Of a stretch of 64,000 bases of DNA, positions 33,738-43,783 are shown one piece after another; position 1 is the first letter of the stretch; each line of letters begins with the position of its first letter. Origin of the DNA: Carpediemonas membranifera. Taxonomy: Eukaryota; Fornicata. Position numbers and translations under genes: made by a program. Location: NCBI GenBank assembly GCA_019828565.1, contig JAHDYR010000004.1, positions 62,001-126,000 on the forward strand, in the 5' to 3' direction. The notes under the pieces are model-generated. The model was not told the origin of the DNA and ran no database searches. It was given only the letters and a program-made list of their open reading frames with translations.

Positions 33738-34367
33738 ACGTCTCTTCCCTCACAACGGGGTACGAGATCTGGTTACGGGAAGTCGGTAACGTCAAAAGAC
33801 CCCGTTCTTTCCCCCCACGCATTCACGGCAAAGACCCTCGAGCTTCTACAAGCCACATGGCGGCCCACCTCCACGTTCCCGACCTTCGAGTCGTTCTGGG
33901 ACTCCCTTATCCCTGACGTGGTCTCGCAGGCACAACACGCCAAGCAAGAACCTGACAGACACGCCACGTCGTGCCGCGCAAGATACCGCGCGATCATCGA
34001 CGCTCTGCAGGACGATCTCTTCTTGCTCTGTGCTGCAGCCGCCAACACCTATAAGGACAGCCCGCTTCTCGACCCGGCGATGCGCCGGATGCAGGCTGTT
34101 TACGACCGCGCCGAGGCCGAGCTGAACGATAAGCTCGCCAGCCTCTGCACGGCCAGCCACGACCGCCACGAGGCGGACCCGGATGCGACCCTCACCTTCG
34201 CGACGCTAACGAACCCCCTGGACGACAAACCGGCCCGATCGGCCGCGGATGTCGCGAGAATCGTCAACTCTCTCCCGTCAGCGGCAACGGCCGCCCCCTC
34301 CGCCCCCGTGTCCGTGCGTGACCAGCTTCGCGCCGAGGCCAGGACCATCCTGCCTCACCTGTACCTT
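33738..34367 (+). CDS. Outer retrotransposon gag-like region (5' part of interrupted polyprotein)
   Basis: An open frame follows a TAG at 33735 with no early ATG (first in-frame ATG about 34080), so initiation is unclear or the 5' end is decayed. The product is helical, with YRAIIDALQDDLF and PLLDPAMRRMQAVYDRAEAE, consistent with a capsid-like protein, but there is no zinc knuckle and I cannot confirm the family. The frame stops making sense exactly at 34368, where the nested element begins, and continues in the same frame at 40317 once that element and one copy of the CCTT duplication are removed. Confidence 0.55.
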
Positions 34368-34489
34368 TGTGGTTCAATGGGTGTTGAACTTTTACTGAGG
34401 AGAAGACTCGACACAAGGGTGTCGAGGAGAAACTCCTTGACTATTAAATATAACGTAAATCTGTGTAACTTTGGGTAGGACCCACAACA
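34368..34489 (-). repeat. 3' LTR of the inner retrotransposon (122 bp)
   Basis: Identical to 40191-40312. Contains a perfect 8-bp stem CTCGACAC/GTGTCGAG with an AAGG loop (34407-34426), enclosed by AGGAG/CTCCT, and an AT-rich stretch TATTAAATATAA that could be promoter or processing sequence. Confidence 0.9.
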
Positions 34490-34760
34490 CTGCCCCTCCA
34501 TGCCTGGTATAGGCATGACAGAGAGACTTGACGTCAGCATTTCACCAAAGGCCTGGACGGTGCCACCCGACCGCCAACGGTGACTCATAGGGCTGGCAAC
34601 CCCATGGCCTGAGTGCTTTCGCATCTAGCTGAACGAAATCAAAATGATGGTATCATGATCTAACTGCGGTACCGCTATGTGAGCTCTGTTTCAAAAATGG
34701 TGAAACGTGACGGAAAGGCTTACCACTGCCCCTCCACGGCCTTCCTAGGCCGTCTTCACA
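34490..34760 (-). promoter_or_regulatory. Duplicated polypurine tract with hairpin beside the inner 3' LTR
   Basis: On the minus strand GGAGGGGCAG directly precedes the 3' LTR (34490-34499), the expected place for plus-strand DNA priming. Next to it is a hairpin ATGCCT/AGGCAT (34500-34516). About 236 bp away the same arrangement recurs: ACTGCCCCTCC at 34725-34735 followed by hairpin ACGGCCT/AGGCCGT (34736-34753). The stems differ in sequence but keep pairing. Confidence 0.6.
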
Positions 34761-35353
34761 AACCTTATACGTGTTATATGCCATTCCATGTAATTCGAAG
34801 GCCAAGAACGATTGCTCTAGCAAACACTGCCAATGCTGAGCCCTTATCGCTCATAATCACACAGACGCCGAAAAACGTACTTAGAAGCTCCAATTCGGCT
34901 CCGTTGAGGAGTTCTGAGGCTTCTAATTTTCTGCGTCCAACTGTACTTGAATAACAACATCAAACTGACCGGAAGGAGCACTAGGAAGCTCCTAATGCCT
35001 TATTACCGACAATAAATGCATGCTTGAAGACTAAGATGACCTTGTTAGTTGTTCCTTCGACCGTTTCCGAGAAATGTGCAGGATATGTCGCCGTCAACTC
35101 ATTTGATGTCGGACAACACAGCCGTAGAGGCCGTTCTGAAGGAAATTCGTGCCAAAAATCACCGAACTTGGTGATGACGATCTGGCTAGGCCACTTATTG
35201 TTGCCCATACGTCCGTTTGTCGTTCCCTTCGCGCTCAGAAGTATCGTGGACGCAAGCGCATGGTCACCGACAATCTGTAAGTAACAAACATCAACCGTGA
35301 GGTTATATAGTCACCGCGTGCAAGCCTCAGAACGCATCACTCGCACCCTGACG
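34761..35353. other. Inner retrotransposon non-coding 3' region
   Basis: AT-richer sequence with no persuasive ORF on either strand. It lies between the duplicated purine tract and the plus-strand accessory ORF and may include that ORF's promoter. Confidence 0.4.
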
Positions 35354-36190
35354 ATGACGACTCTGATGCCCCACGACATCAAGGCCGAGGTTGCCCGACG
35401 CCTGGAAGGTTACACCAACTCCATCGAGCTGCCGCTCCAGCGAATCTTTGACGCTATTGAGCAAGGTCGTCTGAACGACGCAGCCGTAGTGCAGGACGTG
35501 AAGCTGACCCAGCAGGTCTTGGCTCTCGTGGCTCATTGCCAGGTCGCGCTTGCCGGTGTGAGGGCCCACCTCAAGCTCGGCAGGAAGCGCTTGTCCGATG
35601 GCGACATCGTGTCGGCCGCGATCCGGGGCCGCGACATCACGCTGGGTGGATCTTCACCCGGTAATGGTCACTACTCTGCAGCTCTCGTGGCGGCTGTGCG
35701 GACTGCCGGCGGGGTCAAGTCGGACACTACAGCGCGCGGATATCTTAACCGCCTGTTGGTCCTCGTCCTCGCACCGGACTACTTCCGTGTCGCTGTCTAC
35801 GGCATCAGCCGGCGCATCCCGGCTCCCAACGACTTCTGGGCAACCCTGGTCAGCCGCTTGTGCCACGACGGCTACCTGCCCGCCATTGGCGATGAGGCTC
35901 ACTGGGAGCCGCTTCAGGTCTCTGATCCGGACCGCTACTACACTGTCACGTGCGTAGTCCGTCACGAGTATCTGAAGACGACTTGTGGTCCCGGGTCTTT
36001 TGTGTTGATCCTGCAGTATGACGGATACTCGGGACTCAGCATCGTGTCCCTCAACGCTGATCTCTGCCTTGTCCGGTGTGTGCGAGAGTACTTGGCTGAG
36101 AACGCCCTTGAGCGCCACGCTGACCCGACTTGGTTGGTCGAGCTGACGGACACGGAGGAGACGGAAGACGAGGAATCTAGCTCTGAATAA
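35354..36190 (+). CDS. Accessory ORF inside the inner retrotransposon, antisense to gag-pol
   Basis: An intact 278-residue frame when started at ATG 35354 (the frame is open from a GTG at 35297). It lies 3' of pol and is convergent with it, separated by 42 bp. The N-terminal half is helical (DIKAEVARRLEGYTNSI, QDVKLTQQVLALVAHCQVAL); the middle has GGSSPGNGHYSAALVAAV and RYYTVTCVVRHEYLK; the tail is acidic (TDTEETEDEESSSE). No membrane segment or signal peptide is visible, so it is not an obvious envelope protein. I do not recognise it. Its intactness next to an almost intact pol suggests a function in the element, as for antisense ORFs in some plant Ty3/gypsy elements, or capture from the host. 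Confidence 0.6.
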   Translation: MTTLMPHDIKAEVARRLEGYTNSIELPLQRIFDAIEQGRLNDAAVVQDVKLTQQVLALVAHCQVALAGVRAHLKLGRKRLSDGDIVSAAIRGRDITLGGSSPGNGHYSAALVAAVRTAGGVKSDTTARGYLNRLLVLVLAPDYFRVAVYGISRRIPAPNDFWATLVSRLCHDGYLPAIGDEAHWEPLQVSDPDRYYTVTCVVRHEYLKTTCGPGSFVLILQYDGYSGLSIVSLNADLCLVRCVREYLAENALERHADPTWLVELTDTEETEDEESSSE

Positions 36191-36232
36191 ATCGTTTGTT
36201 CCTCGAGGATACAGCTTCGATGTTGAGAAGTT

Positions 36233-37946
36233 TTACAGACCGTCACGCTTGGCTTGGTCAGACTTCAAATATGTATCGAGGGCTTCCAAATCTTTGACGT
36301 GCGAATAAGGTTCGAATGAAGCCTCTGAATCCTCGAATCCGACCCAGTGTACGAGGTACTCGCGCCTTGACTTGGGGCCCGAGCCTCTAGAGCGTGAGAT
36401 GCGCTCGACATGCCACTCATCGACGGAAGCGGCTGCGAGGTCATAGATCTGTTGCTCCGAGAGCTTGCCTGGGTCAAATCTTCGCACACGTGCCGCGTCT
36501 ACCTTGATAGTTGGACCGTCCGCTGACTGACTGAGGTCTTGTACCTCATATGCGACGACAACACCATCACGTTTGACGGCTGCGACACGCCTCATGGGGC
36601 CGCGCCAGCCCGGGGCTAGCTTGCTCGGTGGTCTTGGGTAGTATTTGACCAGCACGAAACGGCTCAATATCTCGCTTCTCGATGAGGTTGCCTTTGCGAG
36701 AGCGTCTTCGCGCATGGCTCTAATCCTTGCTTTGGCGAGTTGGATGGCGGCATCGGCTGCGGCTAGCTTCGACTGTGGCGGACCAGCCGAGGCGGCATCC
36801 GTGATATAGATCGATGACGGTATTGATAAATTGGCGCCAAACATGATCTCGGCCGGAGTCAACCGGGTCGGGATCCTGGGCATTGAGTTGACCAAGAATT
36901 GGGCGACTGGTAGGTGTGCTACCCAATCGTTATTCCTTAACTCCAGCTTCCTGGCTCTGAGGATGCGTTCGACCTCCTTGTTCGCGCGTTCGACGACACC
37001 GTTGCTCTGGGGATGGTATGCTGTCGTTATGTGGACGTCGAACCCCATCTCTTCGGAGAGGCGTTTGAACAGAGCGTTTTTGAACTCTGAGCCCCCATCC
37101 GATTGGACGACTTCGGGGCATCCGTATCGTAGAATCCAGGTGTTGACCAATGCGTTGGCTGCGTCTTTGGCTGAGGTGCTGTTGACCGGGACTAGCTCTG
37201 TCCAGCGGGAGCACATGTCGATCATTACTGTCACGTAGGACAGGCCGTTGACCGTCGGTAGCGGACCCATGGTGTCAATGGCCACACGCCGGAACGGGAG
37301 GTCTACAGCTGTATGCAGGCCGTCGGGTGTATCAACAGGAGGGCGGGCCAAGACTTGGCACTCTGGACACGCGGTAATCACGTCGTCTACGACTTGACGG
37401 GAGACAGACAAACCGTCGGCCCTAAGTTGCTCGGTTGTCATCCGGCGAGACAGATGAGCTCCTGCTGTGAGATGAGCGCGGGATACCTGATCCCTCGACG
37501 CCTGTTGCATGGAGAATACTCTCGAGAGACCGTCGGCTCCACCGTTGTCCAGACCGGCGATGTGCTGTAGGGTGAAATCTAAATCGGCGATCGAATCAGC
37601 CCACCGGCGGACCTTGGCGTTGGTGGACCGGTACATATAGAGTAGGTTCCGGTGATCCGTGAGAATAGTAAAGCTCTCCCAGCACAGGAACTTGCGCCAT
37701 CGTTGTAACGCTGCCACGATAGCGTAGGCTTCTTTCTCACCGGTACACCAGCGTGACTGGACGTCGTTGAACGCACGCGACATATAGCAAACTGGTCGGC
37801 CCTCTTGGAGTAAGACTGCTCCGTACCCGACATCGGATGCGTCAGTCATGACGGTGTGAGGCTTAGTCGCGTCGAACATGGCTAGAGCGTCGGCCGAACA
37901 TAAAGCTTGTTTCAGATCGTCCAGCGACTTCTGAAGAACGTCTCGA
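36233..37946 (-). CDS. pol: Inner retrotransposon RNase H, integrase and chromodomain
   Basis: The frame covers the end of the RT connection (DVLQKSLDDLKQAL), RNase H (MTDASDVGYGAVL, GEKEAYAIV, LTDHRNLLY), the integrase HHCC zinc region (H..H..CPECQ), the DDE core (VAIDTMGPL, VVQSDGGSEF, HPQSNGVVERANKE) and a C-terminal chromodomain (REYLVHWVGFEDSEASFEPY). The first in-frame ATG is at 37879, but homology begins upstream, in line with a continuous gag-pol product. The junction with the upstream frame is a G5 run (C5 on the coding strand) at 37947-37951; deleting one base joins the frames, so an indel rather than programmed shifting is likely. Chromodomains steer integration to modified chromatin in chromoviruses. 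Confidence 0.92.
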
Positions 37947-40169
37947 GGGGGTCTGCCGACCGGACATGGCGTCTAGCAGAGGCTTAGCTCGGACCGCGAA
38001 GTTGGGTATGTAATCGCGGAAATAGTTGAGGAATCCGTTGAGACCCTGCATGCCCTTCGTGGATGAAGACAGCTTGAGGTTCGCGATATCTTCGGTCCGC
38101 TGGGGTGAGATCTTCACGCTGCCTTGGGATATGATCCACCCGAGGAACTCGACCTCTTGCCGACCGAACTGGCACTTATCTCGGCCGAGCTGAAGGTTAA
38201 GCTTGTCAACGCGTTGCATGACTTTTTCGAGGTTTCCCAGGTACTCGTCCTCATCCGCACCCATGACGATGATGTCATCAATGTATATGACACAGGCGGA
38301 GCCCACCAGACCCTTGAACCCGTCTTCCATCGCCCTCTGGAAGTACGCTCCGGCGTTACGTAAGCCGAAGGGCATCCGTGTATATTGGTATTGACCAAAA
38401 ACAGTACGGAAGGCGGTTAGGTGACGGCACCGTTCAGTAAGAGGGATCTGATGGTATCCTGCTGACAAGTCTAGGGTAGCGAACACAGACTTTCCGGACA
38501 GTTGAGTGAGAACTTCGTCTATGCGAGGGATGGGGTAGTCGAATGGTTCCGTTAGTTGATTGATCTCGCGGAAGTCGACGACAAAACGCGTCTTTCCCCC
38601 CTTCTTTGGAACTATGATGGTAGGGCTCGCGTATTGAGACTGGCATGCCTCGATGTAGCGCTTTGCCAGGAGCGTATTAATGTGCTCTTGAATGATCGGG
38701 ACTTTCGGCGGGGGAACATAGTACGGCCGAATGTGTACGACTCTGTCGCCCTTGAGGACCAAATCATACGGTTCGAGCCGGCTTGGCTCGGTACGGTCCA
38801 CGAATGTCCGGGCGTAACGCTTGAGGATGTCGGCCTGCCTCTGAGAAAAGGAAGAGGACATGGCTCTGGCTTGCGCGACGTACTTCTCGAATGTAGGTGG
38901 TTCGTCGCTGGCTGCGAGCTCGCTGGTAGGCTCAGACAACGAAGGGAGAAGGCCGATCTCCACCATCTGAGGGTAACCCAGGCATACATCGAAAGCGGTC
39001 GACAGGACGTAGGCCTTAATAGTGATAGAGCATCCGCGCGGAGTGAATGGCGAGGGCGCTAAGACGAGGCGGAAGGATACCTGACCCTCGGCCTCTCTGA
39101 CGCCGCCCACTGTCTCGATAAGTGTCTTCTCGTGTGAGATCCACTTCACTGCCTTGCCGTAGCAGAGCTTGGGGTCAATGGTTGCGCAGTCAGCGCCCGA
39201 GTCGAACAGGACGGACACGACTTGCTTAAGAATGCTAGCCTTGACGGTGGGAAGGACACTCTGACGGGAACCGAGAGAAAACACACAACGAGCTGAATTT
39301 ACCTCAGAACGGCAGAATTCAGCTCGGTGGCCCGGCTTCTGGCACTTGGAACAGGTTGTCTTCGGAGCAGGGCATCGGCGAGCGGAGTGACCGACCTTAC
39401 CGCAGTTGAAGCACACGAATGGCTTCTTCTCGTGCTTGGGCTTGTCGATCGGCTTGCCTTTTGAGGGGGCTACGTTCGTGCGGTCAGGCTCGCGTCGATG
39501 AGGGTTCTTCGGACCGCTCCCCGTGTGCCGTGTATGGGAGGGCGTGGTGTTGGTACGCTGTGAGTCGGAGACCCCCGCAGCGCCGAAGGAAGCGATCATC
39601 TCCTTGGACTCCTTGAGGTCGCGTGACATGACGAGGACATCAGCCATTGCGTCCTTGAGATCCTTGCGCTCCGTTGATTCTCTGACTCGATACATGATGC
39701 GACTGTTGTTGGGGAACTTGAAGCAGCGGCTGTACGTCTCCTTCAAGACGTCCTCGGGATCTTCGGGTTGAACGAGCTTCAAGAGCAGATTGAATCGGCG
39801 GTTCACTCGAGCAACCTCATCAGGCTCGAAGGACTTGGCGGGGACTCGGAAGAGCTGTAGACGCATGCTCGGGCGAGAAGGTCGAAGGGCAGCACCGAGG
39901 CGCTTGAGGACTCGTTCATCTTGGGCTGCGACACGACGTTTCTTACGGAGCTTCGCGGAGAGCAGGAGAGGAGTGTCTTCAACCTCTTCGTCGTCGTTAA
40001 GGCCTGCTAGCTCTGCTATGCTAGGCTCGATGAGGTCAATAACATCATCGCGGCCGCCTAAGGCGCGATGATCGTGGAGGTTATCCGCAAAGTCCAAAAG
40101 AGCGTCCATGGAGGACTTCTTCAGGAGAGGCGGATTCTTCTTCAGGCTTCTGTAAGTTTCCGTACCCAT
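37863..40169 (-). CDS. gag-pol: Inner retrotransposon gag, protease and reverse transcriptase
   Basis: ATG 40169 lies 21 bp inside the element's 5' LTR. A charged N-terminus and capsid-like region (RFNLLLKLVQPEDPEDVL) are followed by two CCHC zinc knuckles (CFNCGKVGHSARRC and CSKCQKPGHRAEFC), an aspartic protease with VLFDSGADCATI, and reverse transcriptase with TRFVVDFREINQLT, FATLDLSAGYHQI, MPFGLRNAGAYFQ, the catalytic YIDDI and FLGWIISQG. The last roughly 30 codons are out of frame after the C5 run at 37947-37951. Gag and pol share one frame, a layout found in several Ty3/gypsy lineages. Proteolytic release of gag is expected but not visible. Confidence 0.94.
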   Translation of the reverse strand: MGTETYRSLKKNPPLLKKSSMDALLDFADNLHDHRALGGRDDVIDLIEPSIAELAGLNDDEEVEDTPLLLSAKLRKKRRVAAQDERVLKRLGAALRPSRPSMRLQLFRVPAKSFEPDEVARVNRRFNLLLKLVQPEDPEDVLKETYSRCFKFPNNSRIMYRVRESTERKDLKDAMADVLVMSRDLKESKEMIASFGAAGVSDSQRTNTTPSHTRHTGSGPKNPHRREPDRTNVAPSKGKPIDKPKHEKKPFVCFNCGKVGHSARRCPAPKTTCSKCQKPGHRAEFCRSEVNSARCVFSLGSRQSVLPTVKASILKQVVSVLFDSGADCATIDPKLCYGKAVKWISHEKTLIETVGGVREAEGQVSFRLVLAPSPFTPRGCSITIKAYVLSTAFDVCLGYPQMVEIGLLPSLSEPTSELAASDEPPTFEKYVAQARAMSSSFSQRQADILKRYARTFVDRTEPSRLEPYDLVLKGDRVVHIRPYYVPPPKVPIIQEHINTLLAKRYIEACQSQYASPTIIVPKKGGKTRFVVDFREINQLTEPFDYPIPRIDEVLTQLSGKSVFATLDLSAGYHQIPLTERCRHLTAFRTVFGQYQYTRMPFGLRNAGAYFQRAMEDGFKGLVGSACVIYIDDIIVMGADEDEYLGNLEKVMQRVDKLNLQLGRDKCQFGRQEVEFLGWIISQGSVKISPQRTEDIANLKLSSSTKGMQGLNGFLNYFRDYIPNFAVRAKPLLDAMSGRQTPSRRSSEVAGRSETSFMFGRRSSHVRRD

Positions 40170-40190
40170 ATGTTTTGGTAGTACTAGTAC

Positions 40191-40312
40191 TGTGGTTCAA
40201 TGGGTGTTGAACTTTTACTGAGGAGAAGACTCGACACAAGGGTGTCGAGGAGAAACTCCTTGACTATTAAATATAACGTAAATCTGTGTAACTTTGGGTA
40301 GGACCCACAACA
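40191..40312 (-). repeat. 5' LTR of the inner retrotransposon (122 bp)
   Basis: Identical to 34368-34489 in the same orientation. Only 21 bp separate it from the gag ATG (40169), leaving very little leader. I see no TGG-type primer-binding site directly inside the LTR, so minus-strand priming may be unusual. Confidence 0.9.
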
Positions 40313-40316
40313 CCTT

Positions 40317-42040
40317 ACCCTGATGCCAACACTCGACCGCGGTGCACGCCTCAAGGCCATCACAAGCAAGGGCACCCAACTGTACGGCCAGAACGCGGCC
40401 CACCGCCTTAACACTCTGCGCCTGCAGAAGGCGTGCGACGGGTACAACCCCGTCGTCGAGGCCGATGGCTACCATAAGATCCCCGACAGCGCCCTCCGCG
40501 CTGCGGTCCGGTCTGTCGCCCTCAAGGGATACGACGACGACGCGATCCCGCTATACGAGGCGCTGATCGAGCGGGATTCGGACGGCAACTGGCGTCCCGC
40601 CCGCGACTGCATAGACGCCCTCTCGACCCTCGAGACCGACCATCTCGGCCAGATCGTCGTCCCCAATGGCGCGAGTCGGACCTCCGCCTGTTCGCCGCGG
40701 ACGACCGCGTTATCTCCGTGGGCAAGATCGCCACCATGTCCATCACACTCCCTGGCATGGATGGCAAAACCGTCACGCTCGACTGGGACGTCCACATGAT
40801 CACAGGCACCAGCGACAGGATGCTGATCGGCAAGGACCTCCTCAGGCACATCGGCTACGTCCTCAACGACCGCCTACTGATACTCCCGTCCGAGAAGCCG
40901 GATGATAAGGACGATCTAGAAGAGCACAACATGATCGACGCCGACGTCTTCGAAGCGGCGTCAACCTCGGACTCGAAGCATTCGCTCGCCGTCACGATCC
41001 CGGACGACCACGGCACCGAGTTCGCCAACAAGGTCCGAAGCATCGTCGAGGAGTTCGATGAGGTGTTCGACCCGGCTCTCCCGCCCGAAGGCAGCAAACT
41101 ACAGCCTCACAAGATCGAACTCACACGCGATTTTCACCTCAAGTGCCGTCCTCGACAGCTTGTCGGAGAGGCTGGCTCAGCCGCCCTCTCCGAGATCGAG
41201 AAGATGAAGAAGCTCGGCATCATACGAGACAGCCAGTCCGAGCACGCCAGCCGCCACACGATGGCAACCAAGAAGAACGGCGAACCCCGCTTCTGCGTCG
41301 CATTCAACGATCTTAACGACGCCACGAAGGACGACGCCTTTCCCCTCCCCGATCTGAGGGACCTGCCCCACGAAGCCGGCGGATGCTCTTACTTTGCATC
41401 ACTCGATCTCCGGTCCGGATACTGGCAGCAGCTGATGGAGCCGGCCAGCATCCCCCTTACCTCGTTCGTAGTCCCCGGGCACCAATTCGAGTTCCTCAGG
41501 GTCCCGTTTGGACTTAAGAACGCCCCCTCCAAGTTTCAACGAGCGATGGAGGCCGTGCTAGATGGCATCCCCGGCCACCGGGTCTACGTGGATGACATAT
41601 TCCTCTACGCACGGACCGAAGAAGGATTCCTCAACACCCTGAGACTCACCCTCCAGAGAGCCAAGGACAACCGCCTGCGCCTCCGTGCGGACAAATGTAC
41701 CATCGGCGCCGCCGAAGTGGAGGTCTGCGGATTCATCATCAACAGCTCCGGCCGCTCGGTGAGCCCAGGCCGCGTCGCCGCGCTGAAGGAGCTGCCCGCC
41801 CCCACCACCGTCACAGAGCTCAGACGCACGATGGGCAAGTTTAACCACCTCGCAAACTACCTCCCGCAACTCAGCTCAGCCACAGCCCCCCTCAACGCCC
41901 TCCTCAAGGGGTCACCCAAGAAGCTAGACAAGCTCCCTTGGACTGAGGAACACGACAAGGCATTCGCGGCTCTGGAAGGAGCTGTGCACCGACAACAAGG
42001 CATTGGCACTACCCAACCTGACCTGCAAGTGGACACTTGA
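40317..42040 (+). CDS. pol: Outer retrotransposon protease-like region and reverse transcriptase (frameshifted)
   Basis: Directly continues the gag-like frame after the nested insertion. The first frame (to about 40670) is helical and then passes into a second frame (40718-42040), with a protease-fold-like end (MITGTSDRMLIGKDLL, cf. ILGxDWL) but no DTG/DSG catalytic motif that I can find. Reverse transcriptase is clear: RFCVAFNDLNDATK, FASLDLRSGYWQQ, VPFGLKNAPSKFQ and catalytic YVDDI (about 41587-41601). A second shift at about 41976 leads to RNase H. The sequence differs greatly from the inner element, so the two belong to different lineages. Confidence 0.85.
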
Positions 42041-43140
42041 GACAGACGCGTCCACAATCGCAGCCGGCGGAGTGCTGTGGCAACACGAGGGCGACACGAA
42101 GAAACCCCTCGCGTACTTCTCAAAGACGTTCACAGAGACCCAACGCCGCTGGGCGACGGTCGAGCAAGAGCTCTACGCAGTCATATACTGCATCACCCGG
42201 CCAGAGTTTAGCCAGATTCTCAAGCTGAAGCCATTCACCGTACTCACAGATCACAAGAACATCGTGTGGATGATTCGCAAGGCTGAGGAAGGGACGCGCA
42301 AGCTCACGCGATGGAGACTCATCCTATCCGAGTACCCCTTCGACATCATGCATATCGCAGGGACAAATAACGTCGTCGCGGACGCCCTCTCCCGCCCCAG
42401 CGGCGCGGCGATCAGCGAAATCGCCAGCAGCACCCACCGCTTCGACATTCAGCAGGCCCACGCTGGAGCCAACGGCCATGCTTCGATCAAACAAACGATC
42501 GCCCATCTCAAGGAAGCCGGCAAGACCTGGTCTTCCATGAACTCAGACGTCGCGGAGCACGTCGCGACTTGCCCAGTCTGCCAGAAGCTCAAATCCCACC
42601 CCATCGCCAAGGCCCAGTGGCATACGACCCAGAAGACCCGCCCATTCGAGGCGGTGCAGATAGACACGCTCGGCCCGCTTCCAAAGACGAATGGCCTCGC
42701 TCACGTGATCGTGTTCATCGACGTCTTCAGCAAGTTCACTGTGCTCAAGCCGGTTGCGTCAACCTCGGCAGAAGAAGCCGCCGACGCGATGCTCCAGGTG
42801 TGGTCGCTCTTCGGCGCACCCAGCCTGATCCAGACAGACCAGGGAAGTCAGTTCAAGAACTCAACCATCGCCGCTCTCAACAAGAAGATCAGCCTGAACC
42901 ACAGGTTCTCCACGGCGTACCACCCACAGAGTAACGGCGTTGTCGAGAGAGTCAATGGGACCATCATGCGCAGACTGCGCGCCCTGCTACTAGACTCAGA
43001 AACGACCGACTGGCCCGCACTTATCCCAATCGTGCAACACATTATCAACACTTCGACACACTCGACTACCGGCTTCACGCCGTTCGAGCTGCTTTTTCGG
43101 ACACACGTCCGCGCTCACGGCCCTCCCGGAGTCACGCATC
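41976..43140 (+). CDS. pol: Outer retrotransposon RNase H and integrase
   Basis: RNase H motifs LETDASTIAAGGVLW, VEQELYAVIY and LTDHKNIVWM, then the integrase zinc region (H-G-H...CPVCQ) and catalytic core (VQIDTLGPL, LIQTDQGSQF, HPQSNGVVERVN) are in frame from the shift near 41976 to about 43130. There the frame changes again and the chromodomain part continues in another frame. Single-base changes would join all parts, so this was one gag-pol polyprotein. Confidence 0.88.
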
Positions 43141-43755
43141 ATCAGCGCCGCCAAGGCGACGCAAGACACACCTACCATCCAGGCCATTAACGCATTCCAC
43201 ACCGACATACAGGCCATGCACGACGCAGCCCGCGCGAAGATCGCCGCATACGAGCGTCACAAGGCCGCACAAACCCAACCGGCGGACAACTTCGACTGGA
43301 AACTCGAACGCCTAGTGCTCCTGAGATATCCTCACAAGGCCCCATCCAAGATTCTGCCTCCAGTCCGCGGCCCGCTACAACTCCTCAGGGAAGGGAAGAG
43401 CCCCAACACATTCGTCCTCCGTGACCTCGTCACCAAGTCCGAGCTGCTCGTCCACCAGGACCGCCTCATTCGCTTCGACCCAGGCACAGCAGACCTCAAG
43501 ACACTCGAGCGCATCGCCGCATACGAACAAGACGAACAACAAGTCTCCGCCATCGTCGGCCACCGCGAGCGCAACCGACGCCTCGAGCTCCTCGTCCACT
43601 GGGAAGGCCTAGAAGACTCCGAGGACTCGTACATTCCGTATAACGCATATTACGACCGCCTCGCCGCCCTGGATGACTACCTACGCCTCAACCCAGGTCT
43701 CACGCCCCTCTTCGCACGTTACAAGCGGAAGTTCCGGGGCAATGGCCGCCGTTAG
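43120..43755 (+). CDS. pol: Outer retrotransposon integrase C-terminus and chromodomain
   Basis: The frame (first ATG 43216) shows the integrase tail with LVLLRYPHKAPSKILPP and a chromodomain-like end, RRLELLVHWEGLEDSEDSY, followed by a basic tail ending at TAG 43755. It ends 28 bp before the 3' LTR. Confidence 0.82.
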   Translation, partial: ALPESRIISAAKATQDTPTIQAINAFHTDIQAMHDAARAKIAAYERHKAAQTQPADNFDWKLERLVLLRYPHKAPSKILPPVRGPLQLLREGKSPNTFVLRDLVTKSELLVHQDRLIRFDPGTADLKTLERIAAYEQDEQQVSAIVGHRERNRRLELLVHWEGLEDSEDSYIPYNAYYDRLAALDDYLRLNPGLTPLFARYKRKFRGNGRR

Positions 43756-43772
43756 CTGGCTAGCTTCGCCTT

Positions 43773-43783
43773 GAGGAGGGAAG
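43773..43783 (+). promoter_or_regulatory. Polypurine tract of the outer retrotransposon
   Basis: GAGGAGGGAAG abuts the 3' LTR; this is the standard priming site for plus-strand DNA synthesis. Confidence 0.7.

Larger units (their letters stand above)
34368..40312 (-). mobile_element. Inner Ty3/gypsy chromodomain LTR retrotransposon, 5.9 kb, nested in the outer one
   Basis: Flanked by two identical 122-bp repeats (TGTGGTTC... to ...CCACAACA) and a 4-bp target-site duplication CCTT (34364-34367 and 40313-40316). Excision restores an open frame in the outer element (..HLYL then TLMPTLD..). Coding is on the minus strand: gag, CCHC knuckles, protease and reverse transcriptase (40169-37863), then RNase H, integrase and chromodomain (37946-36233). 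A purine tract lies at the 3' LTR. An extra ORF on the opposite strand (35354-36190) occupies the 3' region. Near-identity of the LTRs and only one frame break suggest a recent insertion. Confidence 0.93.

Noticed and set aside
34679-35284. Small ORFs in the 3' non-coding part of the inner element
   Set aside because: Short, without motifs or coding bias, and overlapping on both strands.
37863-37951. Programmed ribosomal frameshift between RT and RNase H of the inner element
   Set aside because: The shift lies in a C5/G5 run within the RT-RNase H connection, not at a gag-pol border, and one base restores the frame; an indel is simpler.
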